DNA of 64,000 bases from Pseudolabrys sp. (lineage in GTDB: Bacteria > Pseudomonadota > Alphaproteobacteria > Rhizobiales > Xanthobacteraceae), in contig JADGGK010000001.1 in the NCBI GenBank assembly GCA_019689975.1, positions 148,658-212,657 of the forward strand. Reading direction: 5' to 3'. Position numbers and translations under genes: made by a program. The notes beneath the pieces were generated by a model. That model was not told the origin of the DNA. It saw only the letters and a list, made by a program, of their open reading frames with translations, and did not search any database. Of this stretch, positions 47,240 to 57,503 are shown piece by piece (position 1 is the first letter of the stretch; every line of letters begins with the position of its first letter).

Positions 47240-49324
47240 TCAATCCGACCGGAATCCGCTCGCGCTTCGCAGCGACTCGACGGCGGTCGCGACGGCGTTT
47301 GGCTCCGTGACCGGCAGCGAGCAACGCTCGCCGACGCAGACAAATGCGGCGGCGGCGGACGCGGCGATCTTGTCGCGCGCCGGATGCGAGACCGGCAGCG
47401 CGTTCGGCGACGGCGCGCGCAGCACGATGCGCGCAAGGAACGGCAGCCGCCGCGCCGCCTCGATCAGCGCTTGCGCCGCCGCGCCCTCTCCCGTCACCAC
47501 GATCTCGGCGCCGCGCAGCCTGAGGTCGAGCGCGTTGAGAAGCGCCACATGGCCGAACAGGTTGCGCGCATTGGCGGCCAGGATGGCGTCGATCAAACGG
47601 TCGGCTTTGTCGCGGAAGGCGTTGTCGCCGCTCAGCGCCGCAAGTCGGATGAGGTTCTGCGCGGACAGCGCATTGGCGTTGGGCGTGGCATCGTCGGCGG
47701 TCGAATGCGGACGTAACAACAGGTCGCTCGCGTCGTCGGCGGTCAGATAGTAGGTGCCGGTTTCCGGATCGGCATAATGCGCATCAAGCGCGCGCTGCCA
47801 GGCAAGAGCCTGTTCGAGAAAGGCGCGCGCGCCGGTGGCCTCGTGGAGCGCCAGCGCGGCCCGGATCATGGACGCGAAATCGGATGCGAGGCCGGGAAAC
47901 ACCAGTTGGCCGGAGCGCCATGAGTGGCCGAGGCGGTCGCCGCGAGTCATGGCCGCGGCGACGAAGTCGAAGGCGCGTTGCGCCATGGCGACCCAGGCGG
48001 GCTCGTCGAGGAGAGTGCCGGCATGAACGAGCGCCGCAATCATCAAGCCGTTCCAATCCGCCAAGATCTTGTCGTCGCGACCGGGCCGGACGCGTTTATT
48101 GCGTATTTCCAATAACTTACCGCGCAACATGGCAAGTCGCGCCGCGGTTTCCTCGCGCGCGGCCAAGGAGGCGCCGGCGACCCCGGTTTTGCGCGGTAAG
48201 CCTTTGAGTCGATTGAGGATATTGCGACCCTCGAAATTGCCCTCCGCGGTCACGTCATATTGCAGCGCAAAATCGGCGGCATCGGGCCCCAGCGCGGCCT
48301 CGATTTCGGCGAGCGACCAAAGGTAGAAGCGGCCCTCCTCGCCTTCCGAATCGGCGTCGAGCGAGGCGGCGAAGGCGCCCTCGGCGGTGGTCATTTCCCG
48401 CGCAAGCCAGCCCACCGTCTCGCGCGCCCGCTCGGCGAACAGCTTTTCACCGCTGCGCGCGTGGGCGAGCGCGAGGAGTTCGAGGAGCAGCGCATTGTCG
48501 TAAAGCATCTTCTCGAAATGCGGCACCAGCCAGCGCTCGTCGACCGAGTAGCGGGAGAAGCCGCCGCCGAGATGGTCGTAGATTCCCCCTTCGCACATGT
48601 GGGTGAGGGTGTGCTCGACCGTTTCGAAGAAGCGCCGATCGCCGGTGCGCAGCCCCGCGCGCCAGAGGAATTCGAGCAGCACGGGTTGCGGGAATTTGGG
48701 CGCGCCCCGCAGTCCGCCGTGGACGACGTCGAACATATTGCCGACCTGTCTCGCCGCCGCGTCGAGCTCGTCGACGCCGACCGTCACTTTGCCCTGCGGC
48801 CGCGCCTTCTCCGTGAGCCGCGCAAGCAGCGCCGCGCGATTCTTCTCGATCTTGTCGGGTTCCTCGCGGAACAGCCGCGCCACTTCGCGCAGCACGTCGA
48901 GGAAGGCGGGGCGACCGAAGCGCGCCTGTTTCGGGAAATAGGTGCCGCCCCAGACCGGCTCGCCGCTGGGCGTCAGGAACATGGTCAGAGGCCAGCCGCC
49001 CTGCTCGCCCAAAAGATGCAGCGCGTTCATGTAGATCTGGTCGATGTCGGGCCGCTCCTCGCGATCGACCTTGATGTTGACGAACAGTTCATTCATCACC
49101 GCCGCGGTGGCCTCGTCCTCGAACGATTCGTGCGCCATGACGTGGCACCAGTGGCAGGCGGCATAGCCGATGGACAGCAGGATCGGTTTGTTCTTGTCGC
49201 GGGCTTCGGCAAGCGCCTCCGGCCCCCACGGCCACCAATCCACGGGATTGTGCGCGTGCTGAAGCAAATAGGGCGACGTGGCGGAGGCGAGCCGGTTGGT
49301 GTGGGAGGTTTTGACGGAGGTCAT
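47240..49324 (-). CDS. thioredoxin-domain DUF255 protein (YyaL/SPATA20-like)
   Basis: A 694-residue protein of the YyaL/SSP411 family. The N-terminal thioredoxin-like domain (about 10-170) holds [28 protein letters not shown], with a CHWC centre, and [14 protein letters not shown] and [23 protein letters not shown]. The rest is an alpha/alpha-barrel like N-acylglucosamine epimerases, with [33 protein letters not shown]. Function is unclear; redox plus carbohydrate binding is inferred. No signal peptide. It runs against rho, inside the small accessory block before mnmE. Confidence 0.94.
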   Translation of the reverse strand: MTSVKTSHTNRLASATSPYLLQHAHNPVDWWPWGPEALAEARDKNKPILLSIGYAACHWCHVMAHESFEDEATAAVMNELFVNIKVDREERPDIDQIYMNALHLLGEQGGWPLTMFLTPSGEPVWGGTYFPKQARFGRPAFLDVLREVARLFREEPDKIEKNRAALLARLTEKARPQGKVTVGVDELDAAARQVGNMFDVVHGGLRGAPKFPQPVLLEFLWRAGLRTGDRRFFETVEHTLTHMCEGGIYDHLGGGFSRYSVDERWLVPHFEKMLYDNALLLELLALAHARSGEKLFAERARETVGWLAREMTTAEGAFAASLDADSEGEEGRFYLWSLAEIEAALGPDAADFALQYDVTAEGNFEGRNILNRLKGLPRKTGVAGASLAAREETAARLAMLRGKLLEIRNKRVRPGRDDKILADWNGLMIAALVHAGTLLDEPAWVAMAQRAFDFVAAAMTRGDRLGHSWRSGQLVFPGLASDFASMIRAALALHEATGARAFLEQALAWQRALDAHYADPETGTYYLTADDASDLLLRPHSTADDATPNANALSAQNLIRLAALSGDNAFRDKADRLIDAILAANARNLFGHVALLNALDLRLRGAEIVVTGEGAAAQALIEAARRLPFLARIVLRAPSPNALPVSHPARDKIAASAAAAFVCVGERCSLPVTEPNAVATAVESLRSASGFRSD

Positions 49325-49520
49325 GCGACGCCTTTCGAGGGGAAACTCACGCGCGTGAGGTCAACGGCGACCCGGTGTAGCTAGCTCGCCCGGGCGCGAT
49401 CCGCCCGCGGCGGGTTTTGCCCGTCAGACGCCCCGGGCTCGAATGGCCGCGCGGGCGAGACAACTTCGCCGGCGGCATGAGGTTGTTCCAAAACCGGTCA
49501 CCACCTTCCCGGATCATGCG

Positions 49521-49760
49521 CTAATGACGCGCGGTGGACGGATCGGGCGCGACGGCTCCCGTCTTCTCGAGAAACACTTGCCCGAAGAAGCCCAGCGCAT
49601 CTGCCATCAGCTTGGCGTGCTCATCCTCGGAAGCGAGCAGGATAACGTCGACCAGGCTTTCGGCGATCTTGGCGGCGGCTTCGGCGATCGTGAGCTCGGT
49701 ATCGCGCTCCATGCGCTCGCGCACCAAGTCGACGATGTCGCAGTGCAGACATTCGGACAT
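49521..49760 (-). CDS. small CxxC protein of unknown function
   Basis: A 79-residue acidic protein beginning MSECLHCDIVDLVRERM, with Cys4 and Cys7 as a possible metal or redox pair. A helical body follows, with TIAEAAAKIAESLVDVILLASEDE. I know of no function; it is not a ferredoxin. An AGGAG ribosome-binding site seven or eight bases before the ATG supports translation. It is 27 bp downstream of the cyclase-like gene on the same strand, so probably in one operon with it. Confidence 0.75.
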   Translation of the reverse strand: MSECLHCDIVDLVRERMERDTELTIAEAAAKIAESLVDVILLASEDEHAKLMADALGFFGQVFLEKTGAVAPDPSTARH

Positions 49761-49787
49761 TTCCCAACTCCTACCCCCGGCGGCGAC

Positions 49788-50585
49788 TCAAGGAAGGATC
49801 GCAAAGGCTCGCGCCGGGAAGCCCAGGCCGTTCCGCACCTTCGGCCAGGTCACGACGATCAGCGCGCCTTTCGGCGGAACCTTATCCAGGTTGGCCATCA
49901 CCTCGATCTGGTAATGGCCGTGTCGAAGAATGTAGGTTTCCGATTCCATCTTGTCAGTAGTGTCGGTGTCCATCGATTCGTGGCCGGTGGCCACCACGCC
50001 GCGCTGCTCGTAGAGAAACTTGATCGTCTCGAAAGCCCAGGCGGGAAAGGGCTGGCGTTTGAAGCGCTCGGGATTCCTGTCCCAATCCTTGGACATGTCG
50101 GTGCGCAGCGCCACGAAGCTGCCGCGCGGCACGCGCCCGTGCTTTTTCTCCCACGCTTTGAGATCGGCGAGCGAGAACGCGTGGTTCGGATCCTTGGCGA
50201 GATAGGGCGTGGCATCGAGCACGATCAGCGGCAGGATCATTTGTTTGAGCGGGATCCGATCCATGGTGATGCCGTCCTCGGCAAAATGGGCCGGCGGATC
50301 GACATGCGTGCCGTATTGACCGACCATTTCGTAGAAGGTGGCGCGGAAACCGTCATCCTTGATGGAATAGGGGCGGCCGGTTTTCGGATCGGCCGCCGGT
50401 CGGAACCGGGCCTGACCGAAACCCGACCATACCGGCGTTTCGGGGCCGAAGGCCTGCGTGAGATCGACGAAGCGTTTGGCGGCAATGATGCGATAGGCGC
50501 GCGCGAGATCATCCGCGGCGGCGGCCCCGCTGCAGGCGAGGAAGGGGACGAGCAGAAGGGCGATCAGGCGCGGTGTGGCGATCAT
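49788..50585 (-). CDS. exported cyclase-family (kynurenine formamidase-like) metal hydrolase
   Basis: A 265-residue protein with a signal peptide (about 1-23, LIALLLVPFLACSGAAAADD) and the cyclase/formamidase fold. The metal-binding motif is GQYGTHVDPPAHF (about 89-101), with the opening FVDLTQAFGPETPVWSG and a GVVATGHESMDTDTTD loop. Relatives hydrolyse N-formylkynurenine or isatin; a periplasmic member with unknown substrate is likely here. Followed closely by the CxxC protein gene and divergent from the MFS gene. Confidence 0.88.
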   Translation of the reverse strand: MIATPRLIALLLVPFLACSGAAAADDLARAYRIIAAKRFVDLTQAFGPETPVWSGFGQARFRPAADPKTGRPYSIKDDGFRATFYEMVGQYGTHVDPPAHFAEDGITMDRIPLKQMILPLIVLDATPYLAKDPNHAFSLADLKAWEKKHGRVPRGSFVALRTDMSKDWDRNPERFKRQPFPAWAFETIKFLYEQRGVVATGHESMDTDTTDKMESETYILRHGHYQIEVMANLDKVPPKGALIVVTWPKVRNGLGFPARAFAILP

Positions 50586-50957
50586 GACGGGCTTCCTGAT
50601 TGGGGGTCAATGGCGTGAGCGATCTTATCGTGCGCAGCCTGCGTGGTGTACGGTCGAGTGACCGGCTTCGCCGCCGGCACGCGGATCGAGACGCGCCCGG
50701 GCCGCGGAGGCGGCGCCATCGCGCGGCCCGCTGCCGTATCCTGCCTGTCCTGGCGGTCGGGTCATGCGGGCGCAGGCCGGGCACGGCTCAACTGACCAGG
50801 CGTCTGCGCCCGCGCCCCGTCTCGTTCGGCGTCTGTGTCCGCGACGTCGCCGCGGGCGCAGGCATGCGCCGGACTTGCCGGCAGATCCTTGGCCGGCGGC
50901 GCGCGGAGAATCTACGAGGATGATCCCCTTGCAGTCTTGCTGCATCCTCCGTCTGCT
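50586..50957. other. cyclase/MFS divergent intergenic region
   Basis: This 372-bp GC-rich spacer lies between two divergent genes and should hold their promoters. I could not identify a convincing -35/-10 pair, operator dyad or small ORF in it. Confidence 0.5.
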
Positions 50958-52271
50958 ATGCCTATGCCCTGGTTTCGTCGCATGCCGATCGGGTTGAACG
51001 CTCGTCTGCCGCGACGCGCAATGCCGGGCGGGCTCGGCGCGCGCCTTCCTTTCTACTATGGGTGGATCGTTCTCGCCTGCCTCTGTTGCGTCGGCTTCGC
51101 GCGGCAGGGATCGGCGGTGGCGACGCTGTCGATCTTCGTCGATCCGCTCACGCGCGATTTCGGCTGGACGCGCACCGCGCTCTCGGGCGCGGTGTCGCTC
51201 GGCGGGCTGCTGGCGGCGCTGGTTTCGCCGCTGATCGGGCCGCTGATCGACCGGCGCGGCTCGCGGCTCGTTCTCTGCGCCGCCGTCCTGGTCAACGGTG
51301 CGGCGTTGCTGCTCTTGGCGCTCACGCCATCGCTGTTTGTGTTCTATCTGCTGTTCTGCATCGCGCGCATGAATTGGGCCGGTCCCTTCGATCTCGGCAT
51401 CTATGCCGCGCTGAACAACTGGTTCGTGGCGCGGCGTGCGCGCGCGTCCTCGATCGCGACGCTGGCCCAGATGGCGGGGCTTGCGGCCATGCCGCTGCTC
51501 GCGCAATTCACGATAATGCACGCCGGCTGGCGCGCGGGCTGGCTCGCCCTCGGCGCGGTAACGCTGCTGATCGGTTTTGTGCCGTCCTGGCTGTTCCTTG
51601 TGCGCCGGCCTGAAGACATCGGGCTTGCACCCGACCGCGCGCGCCGCGCCGGCGAGGCCGCGGACACCTCCCGCGACGTTGCCGAGGCCCGCTTCTCGCG
51701 CGCGGAGGCCCTACGCTCGCCGGCCTTCTGGCTGCTGGTGCTCTATACCGTTCTCGTCTATCCGGTGCAGGCGGGCGTAAGCCTGCACCAGGCGCCGCAT
51801 CTCATCGAACGCGGGCTCGATGCCTCCACGGCGGCGATGATCGTCAGCGTGTTCTCGCTGATGTCTGGCGCGTCGACCGTGATTTGCGGATTGATTCCGC
51901 GCCGGCTGCCGATGGCGATCCCGCTCGCGCTCACCGGGACCCTGCTTGCCGCCGGCACGCTGCTGATGTCGCGGATTGCCACCGCTGCCGACGGCTATCT
52001 TGCAGCCTCCCTGTTCGGGTTCGGCATCGGCGGCGTGCTGACGCTGATACCGGTGGCCTGGGCGGATTATTTCGGACGCGCCAATTACGGCGCGATTCGC
52101 GGCATCGCGCTTCCCGCACAGGTGCTGGCGCAGGCAAGCGGTCCGCTGATAGCCGCCGCCGTGCGCGACGCGACGGGAAGCTACGTGGCGGCGCTTTACG
52201 GATTTGCCGCGCTGTCGGCGGCGAGCATCGTGGCGGCCCTGGCGGCACAAACGGCGCACCGCGCCGGTTGA
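50958..52271 (+). CDS. major facilitator superfamily transporter
   Basis: A 437-residue inner-membrane protein with about 12 transmembrane helices. The MFS loop motif between helices 2 and 3 is [11 protein letters not shown], and [27 protein letters not shown] marks the first hairpin. The central loop carries [15 protein letters not shown], common in monocarboxylate/oxalate-formate type MFS members. Substrate unknown. ATG at 50958 is possible, but the ATG at 51021 just before helix 1 could be the real start. Rightward, 164 bp before mnmE. Confidence 0.88.
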   Translation: MPMPWFRRMPIGLNARLPRRAMPGGLGARLPFYYGWIVLACLCCVGFARQGSAVATLSIFVDPLTRDFGWTRTALSGAVSLGGLLAALVSPLIGPLIDRRGSRLVLCAAVLVNGAALLLLALTPSLFVFYLLFCIARMNWAGPFDLGIYAALNNWFVARRARASSIATLAQMAGLAAMPLLAQFTIMHAGWRAGWLALGAVTLLIGFVPSWLFLVRRPEDIGLAPDRARRAGEAADTSRDVAEARFSRAEALRSPAFWLLVLYTVLVYPVQAGVSLHQAPHLIERGLDASTAAMIVSVFSLMSGASTVICGLIPRRLPMAIPLALTGTLLAAGTLLMSRIATAADGYLAASLFGFGIGGVLTLIPVAWADYFGRANYGAIRGIALPAQVLAQASGPLIAAAVRDATGSYVAALYGFAALSAASIVAALAAQTAHRAG

Positions 52272-52435
52272 TCTCGCGCTCGGCTGCGGGGAATGATTTG
52301 CACGCGGCGTCAGGCGCCCCGGAAGCGGCCGCACTCGGCGTCAATGCGCTGGCCGCGCGGCGTCAAGCACCGCGACGGCGGCAGGCGGTTTCGGTGCTTG
52401 ACCCGGTCGCGCGATGGGGCTTGCCTGCCGCAACG

Positions 52436-54547
52436 ATGACGGAGTCCGTCCCTGACACCATTTTTGCCCTCTCTTCGGGTCGTCCGCCGGCGGCGGTCGC
52501 GGTGGTGCGGATATCCGGTCCGCACGCTGGAACTGCGCTGCGGGCATTGACCGGGAAGCTTCCGGCGCCGCGCCAGGCGGCATTGGTGCGCGTGCGCGAT
52601 CCGCAATCGGGCGAGGCCATCGACCAGGCGCTGGCGCTGTGGTTCCCGGGTCCGGCGAGCGAGACCGGGGAGGACGTGGCAGAACTGCAGATCCACGGCG
52701 GCCGGGCCGTGATCGCTGCCACCCTCGGAGCGCTTGGCAAGATCGCGGGTCTGCGTCCGGCTGCGGCGGGCGAATTCGCGCGCCGTGCTTTCGAGAACGG
52801 CAAGCTCGATCTTACTGCGGTCGAAGGCCTCGCCGATCTCGTGATGGCGGAGACGGAGGGGCAGCGACGGCAGGCATTGCGACAGCTCACCGGTGCGCTC
52901 GGTCGGCGCGCGGAGGAATGGCGGCGCACGCTTATCGAGGCGCTGGCGCTGGTCGAAGCTGGCATCGATTTTGCCGACGAAGCCGACGTGCCGAAGGATC
53001 TGATTGAGCCGGCGCTTGCACTGGTACGGCGGCTTGGTGACGAAATCGCCGCCGTGCTTGCCGAACCCTCGCGCGGGGAACGGTTGCGCGAGGGGCTTAC
53101 GGTGGCGATCGCGGGCCCCCCCAATGCCGGCAAGTCGAGTCTGCTCAACCGCATCGCCCGGCGCGAGGCGGCAATCGTCTCTCCCCATGCCGGCACGACG
53201 CGCGATGTGATCGAGGTGCATCTCGACCTCGATGGATGGCCGGTAACCTTGCTCGATACCGCCGGGATCCGCGCCACTGGCGATCCGGTGGAAATGGAGG
53301 GCGTGCGCAGGGCCCGCGCCCGCGCGGCCGCGGCGGACGTGGTGCTGTGGGTCGTGGACGCGCGCGAAGAGGCTCGGCTTGCTGTCGACGCGGGTTTGGC
53401 CGGCGGTCCGTCGCGCCTGCGGGCCGCGGACCTGCCTGCTTCGGGGGATGAGGCCGGTACGCGGCCGGTTCGCGGACGCTCCGCGCTAGGCGATTCGTCG
53501 CCGCAGGCTGGTCGCGAGACTGCAACGTTCCTCGAAGCGGGAGCGCACGCGATCGACGAACTCCTTGCCGGCGCCGGTTCCCAGTCCGCCGCGGGCGGTT
53601 CGCCGGCGATCTGGATGGTGCGCAACAAAATCGATCTGTTGCCCCCCGGGACGCTGAAACCGGGACGGGTGCCCGCAATCGATGGCGGCGGTGCCGGTTC
53701 GACGTCCGGCGGCCGCGAGTGGAAGGGACAACCGGCATCGGCAGGAACGCCGATGTCTGCCGCGGCGCCCGCAGGTGGCGACGGACTCGTGACGCGGGAT
53801 GCGGCGGGATCATCCGGCCGAGCAGGCCGGATGCCGGCGGATCATGAAGGATCCCTTCCGGGGAGCGAGGCGGGCGACGCAGCGCGCCCGCCGCGACCGG
53901 CATTGGCGCCTCCAGGATCGAGCGGACCGGTCCTGCCGAGCGACGATGACGCACTGGGGCGGCGCGAGACCGAAATCGAGGCCGGGACGGCGCCGGCGCC
54001 AAAGCGGGTATCCGGCAGGGAGGCGGAGGTCGAGGACAATGCCGTGAAGGGTGCTCTCCGCGGCGAGGCCGGGCCGAATGGCGATGACAAATCCGGCCGC
54101 ACTGATCGCGGTGCAAGACGGGAAAAGAAATATGAACGGCATGAGAATAGTAGTGAATTAGAACTCGATTTTACGCGATTCGGGGATGTACCGCGCATTA
54201 AATGGCCTCCGATTAAAAATGAACAAGAAAACTATGTTTTGAAATATCAGTTCAATATTTCTGCAATTACGGGAGAGGGCATAGACGAGATTTTGGCCCT
54301 GCTGGCACAGGAGGCTGAACGTGTCCTGGCGGGCGCCGAATCAGCCTTGATTTCGCGGGCGCGGCATCGACACGCGCTTGAGGAAGCGGCGGCTGCCTTG
54401 CGGCGTGCCTGTACCCGGCCATTGGCCGAGGATCTGCTCGCCGAGGAACTGCGCCAAGCGGCGCGGGCGCTGGGTCGGCTTACGGGGCGGGTGGATGTCG
54501 AGGAGGTGCTCGACGTGATTTTCCGCGACTTCTGTATCGGCAAGTGA
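52436..54547 (+). CDS. mnmE: tRNA modification GTPase MnmE with two large G-domain insertions
   Basis: A 703-residue MnmE, against about 440-455 in the family. With MnmG it makes 5-carboxymethylaminomethyl-uridine at the tRNA wobble position. The N-terminal folate domain, helical domain, G1 GPPNAGKS (227-234), G2 GTTRD (253-257), G3 DTAG (274-277), G4 NKID (397-400), G5 ISA (608-610) and C-terminal CIGK are intact. G3-G4 spacing is about 123 residues (usually about 65) and G4-G5 about 210 (usually about 30). The extra residues (about 313-386 and 404-600) are low-complexity, Gly/Ala/Ser/Pro/Glu/Arg-rich. The frame is uninterrupted. Confidence 0.95.
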   Translation: MTESVPDTIFALSSGRPPAAVAVVRISGPHAGTALRALTGKLPAPRQAALVRVRDPQSGEAIDQALALWFPGPASETGEDVAELQIHGGRAVIAATLGALGKIAGLRPAAAGEFARRAFENGKLDLTAVEGLADLVMAETEGQRRQALRQLTGALGRRAEEWRRTLIEALALVEAGIDFADEADVPKDLIEPALALVRRLGDEIAAVLAEPSRGERLREGLTVAIAGPPNAGKSSLLNRIARREAAIVSPHAGTTRDVIEVHLDLDGWPVTLLDTAGIRATGDPVEMEGVRRARARAAAADVVLWVVDAREEARLAVDAGLAGGPSRLRAADLPASGDEAGTRPVRGRSALGDSSPQAGRETATFLEAGAHAIDELLAGAGSQSAAGGSPAIWMVRNKIDLLPPGTLKPGRVPAIDGGGAGSTSGGREWKGQPASAGTPMSAAAPAGGDGLVTRDAAGSSGRAGRMPADHEGSLPGSEAGDAARPPRPALAPPGSSGPVLPSDDDALGRRETEIEAGTAPAPKRVSGREAEVEDNAVKGALRGEAGPNGDDKSGRTDRGARREKKYERHENSSELELDFTRFGDVPRIKWPPIKNEQENYVLKYQFNISAITGEGIDEILALLAQEAERVLAGAESALISRARHRHALEEAAAALRRACTRPLAEDLLAEELRQAARALGRLTGRVDVEEVLDVIFRDFCIGK
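53645..54236 (+). other. insertion between G4 and G5 of MnmE
   Basis: This stretch encodes about residues 404-600 of MnmE and has no counterpart in ordinary MnmE. The first part is GC-rich and disordered in composition. From about 54110 the DNA changes to roughly 40% GC and encodes Lys/Glu/Asn/Tyr-rich residues. There are no flanking repeats, splicing motifs or endonuclease motifs that would mark an intein or a transposon. Confidence 0.75.
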
Positions 54548-54720
54548 GGTCGCACATCTGGTTCATCACGTGCCAGCGCCCGGCGCCTTCGCGCGGGCGC
54601 GGCATGTCTTGGATCACTTTTTTGCCGATTTTACCGCTTTTACGGCACTTGACGCATCGACGTCGGCGGCTTTTGCAGCTGAACAAGCTTTTGGATGATT
54701 CGACGCTCGGCATGTTGCGG

Positions 54721-54744
54721 CCGATGTTTCACGTGAAACATCGG
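54721..54744. other. parS: parS centromere site
   Basis: A perfect 24-bp palindrome centred on TGTTTCACGTGAAACA (54725-54740), the universal ParB-binding parS sequence. It lies in the mnmE-mnmG spacer, about 3 kb from parA-parB and 11 kb from the candidate oriC. I found no second copy in the window. A short ORF (54544-54792) runs across it but looks spurious. Confidence 0.93.
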
Positions 54745-54812
54745 CATTTGGTGATCAATTCGATTTTGACGCCCTTTCTAAGCCTCGGCTAAAAGCAACG
54801 GACGAGAAATTC

Positions 54813-56684
54813 ATGACCAAGCATTTCGATGTCGTCGTGATCGGAGGTGGCCATGCAGGCTGCGAGGCGGCCGCCGCCGCCGCGCGGATGGGTGCCGCGA
54901 CGGCGCTGATCACCCATCGAATTTCGACCATCGGCGCGATGTCCTGCAATCCGGCCATCGGAGGTCTCGGCAAGGGCCATCTGGTGCGCGAGATCGATGC
55001 GCTCGACGGGTTGATGGGTCGGGTCGCCGACCGCGGCGGCATCCAGTTTCGTGTCCTCAATCGCCGCAAAGGACCCGCCGTGAGAGGGCCTCGGGCCCAG
55101 GCCGATCGCAAACTCTATGCCGCGGCGATGCAGGAAGAACTCCGTGCCATCGCCAACCTCGCGCTGATCGAGGGCGAGGCGGATGATTTGGCGTTAGACG
55201 GCGATGGCGTCGCGGGCGTGAAGATGGTCGACGGCCGCCATTTCCCGTGCGGCGCGGTCGTGCTGACCACCGGCACGTTTCTGCGCGGGCTCATTCACGT
55301 CGGCGAGAAAAAGATTCCCGCCGGCCGCGTCGGCGAAGCGCCGGCAACCGGTCTGTCGCGCACGCTTGAACGGCTCGGTTTCGCGCTCGGCCGCCTCAAG
55401 ACCGGCACGCCGCCGCGTCTCGACGGCCGCACCATCGATTGGGGCGCGGTCGAACAGCAGCCGGGCGACGACCCGCCCGCGCCATTCTCCGTTTTGACCG
55501 CGCGCATCGACAATCCTCAGGTAAGCTGCGGGATTACGCGCACCAACGCGGCAACGCACAGGATCATTCGCGACAACGTGCATCGTTCGCCAATGTATTC
55601 GGGGCAAATCGCCAGTCGCGGCCCGCGCTATTGTCCCTCGATCGAAGACAAGATCGTCAAGTTCGGCGAACGCGACGGTCACCAGATCTTCCTGGAACCG
55701 GAGGGACTGGGCGACCACACGGTCTATCCGAACGGCATTTCGACATCGCTGCCGGAAGAGGTGCAACATGCGCTCGTGGCCACCATCCGCGGCCTGGAGC
55801 GCGCGCAGGTCATCCGCCCCGGCTATGCGATCGAATACGACCATGTCGACCCGCGCGAGCTCAAGCCGACCCTCGAGAGCAAGCGCGTCCGCAGGCTGTT
55901 TCTCGCCGGGCAGATCAACGGGACCACCGGTTACGAGGAGGCGGCGGCACAGGGGCTCGTCGCCGGCCTCAATGCCGCGGCGCGGGCCGGCAGCGGGCGC
56001 GAGATCGTCTTCGATCGCGCCGAAGCCTATCTCGGCGTGCTGATCGATGATCTCGTGACGCGCGGCGTCACCGAGCCCTATCGCATGTTCACCTCGCGCG
56101 CGGAATACCGGTTGACGCTGCGCGCCGATAATGCCGATCAGCGCCTTACCGACAAAGGCATTGCCATCGGTTGCGTGGGGCCCGTGCGCGCACGTTTCCA
56201 CGAGCGCAAGAAGGCGGCATTGAACGACGCGCGCGCCTACGCGACATCCGTATTTCTCACCGCGCGCGAGGCCGAGCGGCACGGTCTGACGCTCGGCCGG
56301 GACGGGCAACGGCGCAGCGCCTTCGAGATCCTGTCCTATCCGAACGTGTCGCTCGCCGATCTTGCGCGCATCTGGCCGCGCTTCGCCGCCCTCGATCCCG
56401 TGATTGCCGAGCAGCTTGAGATCGACGCCAAGTACCACGTCTATCTGTCGCGGCAGGCCGCCGACATCGCCGCCTTCCGCCGCGACGAAAGCCTCGTCCT
56501 GCCCGACGATCTCGACTACGCGTCGTTGCCGGGCCTATCAAACGAGGTCAGGCAGAAGCTGAGCCTGCAGCGTCCGCGTACGCTCGGGCAGGCGGGTCGT
56601 ATCGACGGCATCACGCCAGCGGCGCTGACGCTGCTCGCCGTGCATGTTCGCCGCGGCAGGAAACCCGCGGCAAATGTCGCGTGA
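54813..56684 (+). CDS. mnmG: tRNA uridine-5-carboxymethylaminomethyl modification enzyme MnmG
   Basis: A 623-residue FAD enzyme (GidA) forming a complex with MnmE to modify wobble uridine. The FAD-binding [22 protein letters not shown] is at about 7-28; [41 protein letters not shown] and the redox-active cysteine in [12 protein letters not shown] follow. [22 protein letters not shown] and [18 protein letters not shown] are further signatures. Its stop overlaps the GTG start of rsmG. Normal length, in contrast to its partner MnmE. Confidence 0.98.
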   Translation: MTKHFDVVVIGGGHAGCEAAAAAARMGAATALITHRISTIGAMSCNPAIGGLGKGHLVREIDALDGLMGRVADRGGIQFRVLNRRKGPAVRGPRAQADRKLYAAAMQEELRAIANLALIEGEADDLALDGDGVAGVKMVDGRHFPCGAVVLTTGTFLRGLIHVGEKKIPAGRVGEAPATGLSRTLERLGFALGRLKTGTPPRLDGRTIDWGAVEQQPGDDPPAPFSVLTARIDNPQVSCGITRTNAATHRIIRDNVHRSPMYSGQIASRGPRYCPSIEDKIVKFGERDGHQIFLEPEGLGDHTVYPNGISTSLPEEVQHALVATIRGLERAQVIRPGYAIEYDHVDPRELKPTLESKRVRRLFLAGQINGTTGYEEAAAQGLVAGLNAAARAGSGREIVFDRAEAYLGVLIDDLVTRGVTEPYRMFTSRAEYRLTLRADNADQRLTDKGIAIGCVGPVRARFHERKKAALNDARAYATSVFLTAREAERHGLTLGRDGQRRSAFEILSYPNVSLADLARIWPRFAALDPVIAEQLEIDAKYHVYLSRQAADIAAFRRDESLVLPDDLDYASLPGLSNEVRQKLSLQRPRTLGQAGRIDGITPAALTLLAVHVRRGRKPAANVA

Positions 56685-57382
56685 GCCGGCACGAACCGCC
56701 ACTGCCGACCGACCGCGCGCATGCGCTTGCGCTCACCCCCGTGCCGCCGGCGACGCAAGCTCGGCTTGACCGCTTCGTCGCTCTGCTCCTGCAGTGGCAG
56801 CGAACGGTTCCCTTGGTTGCGGCATCAACGCTCCCACATCTGTGGACGCGCCACGTCGCCGACTCGCTGCAGCTCGTGCCGCTCGCGCCCGCGGCACGGA
56901 TCTGGGTCGATTTCGGCTCGGGCGGCGGCTTTCCCGGCATACCCGTCGCTTGTGCATTGGCCGATGAGCGCGCAACGATGGTGCATCTGGTCGAAAGCAA
57001 TGCCAGAAAGGCGGCATTCCTGCGCGAGGCGGTGCGCACGCTCGGACTGCCGGCGCGGATTCACATGATCAGGGCGGAGAATTTTGGGGACACATGGCGC
57101 GGCCCGGTCGACGCGGTGACCGCCCGCGCTCTTGCCCCCCTGAAAACCCTGTTGGATCAAGCCTTTCCGTTGATTTCCCGCGGCGCAGTGGGCCTATTTC
57201 CAAAGGGTCAAGATGTAGAGACAGAATTGACCGAAGCTACTAAATATTGGACTATCACGGCCGACCTCGTGACGAGTAAGACCAACCCCTCCGGACGCAT
57301 CGTGTACGTGCGCCGGGTCGAGCCGAAACAGCGGCGTGTCCTGCCCGCAGGCGCTGCCGCGCCGGGAAAAAGTCCGAGCTGA
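56681..57382 (+). CDS. rsmG: 16S rRNA G527 N7-methyltransferase
   Basis: A 233-residue SAM methyltransferase (GidB) for G527 of 16S rRNA; loss often gives streptomycin resistance. [14 protein letters not shown], the SAM loop [16 protein letters not shown] and [17 protein letters not shown] are present, and [14 protein letters not shown] follows. The GTG at 56681 overlaps the mnmG stop (GTGA). About 50 bases near 57211-57260 are AT-rich (about 40% GC) within an otherwise GC-rich gene; the protein there, [16 protein letters not shown], is conserved in the family. Confidence 0.96.
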   Translation: MSRHEPPLPTDRAHALALTPVPPATQARLDRFVALLLQWQRTVPLVAASTLPHLWTRHVADSLQLVPLAPAARIWVDFGSGGGFPGIPVACALADERATMVHLVESNARKAAFLREAVRTLGLPARIHMIRAENFGDTWRGPVDAVTARALAPLKTLLDQAFPLISRGAVGLFPKGQDVETELTEATKYWTITADLVTSKTNPSGRIVYVRRVEPKQRRVLPAGAAAPGKSPS

Positions 57383-57440
57383 GAGGGGCGTCGTTCGTCG
57401 CGCCAGCGGGGCAGGCGGCGTCATCGCCGGGCAGGAGATG

Positions 57441-57465
57441 GCAAATAGCAACGGCAGCAAATAGC
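57441..57465 (+). repeat. GCAAATAGC direct repeat upstream of parA
   Basis: GCAAATAGC occurs at 57441-57449 and 57457-57465, spaced 16 bp start to start, 38 bp upstream of the parA ATG in the rsmG-parA spacer. It may serve in parAB autoregulation or be chance. Confidence 0.3.
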
Positions 57466-57503
57466 GGACGAACACAGGCAACAGCAGACGAAGGTATGAA
57501 CCC

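Noticed and set aside
54569..54580. possible second parS around CACGTG
   Set aside because: Only the central CACGTG is shared; the flanking arms are not TGTTT/AAACA.
54544..54792. 82-codon ORF across the mnmE-mnmG spacer
   Set aside because: It runs through the parS palindrome and has unbiased, low-complexity basic content.
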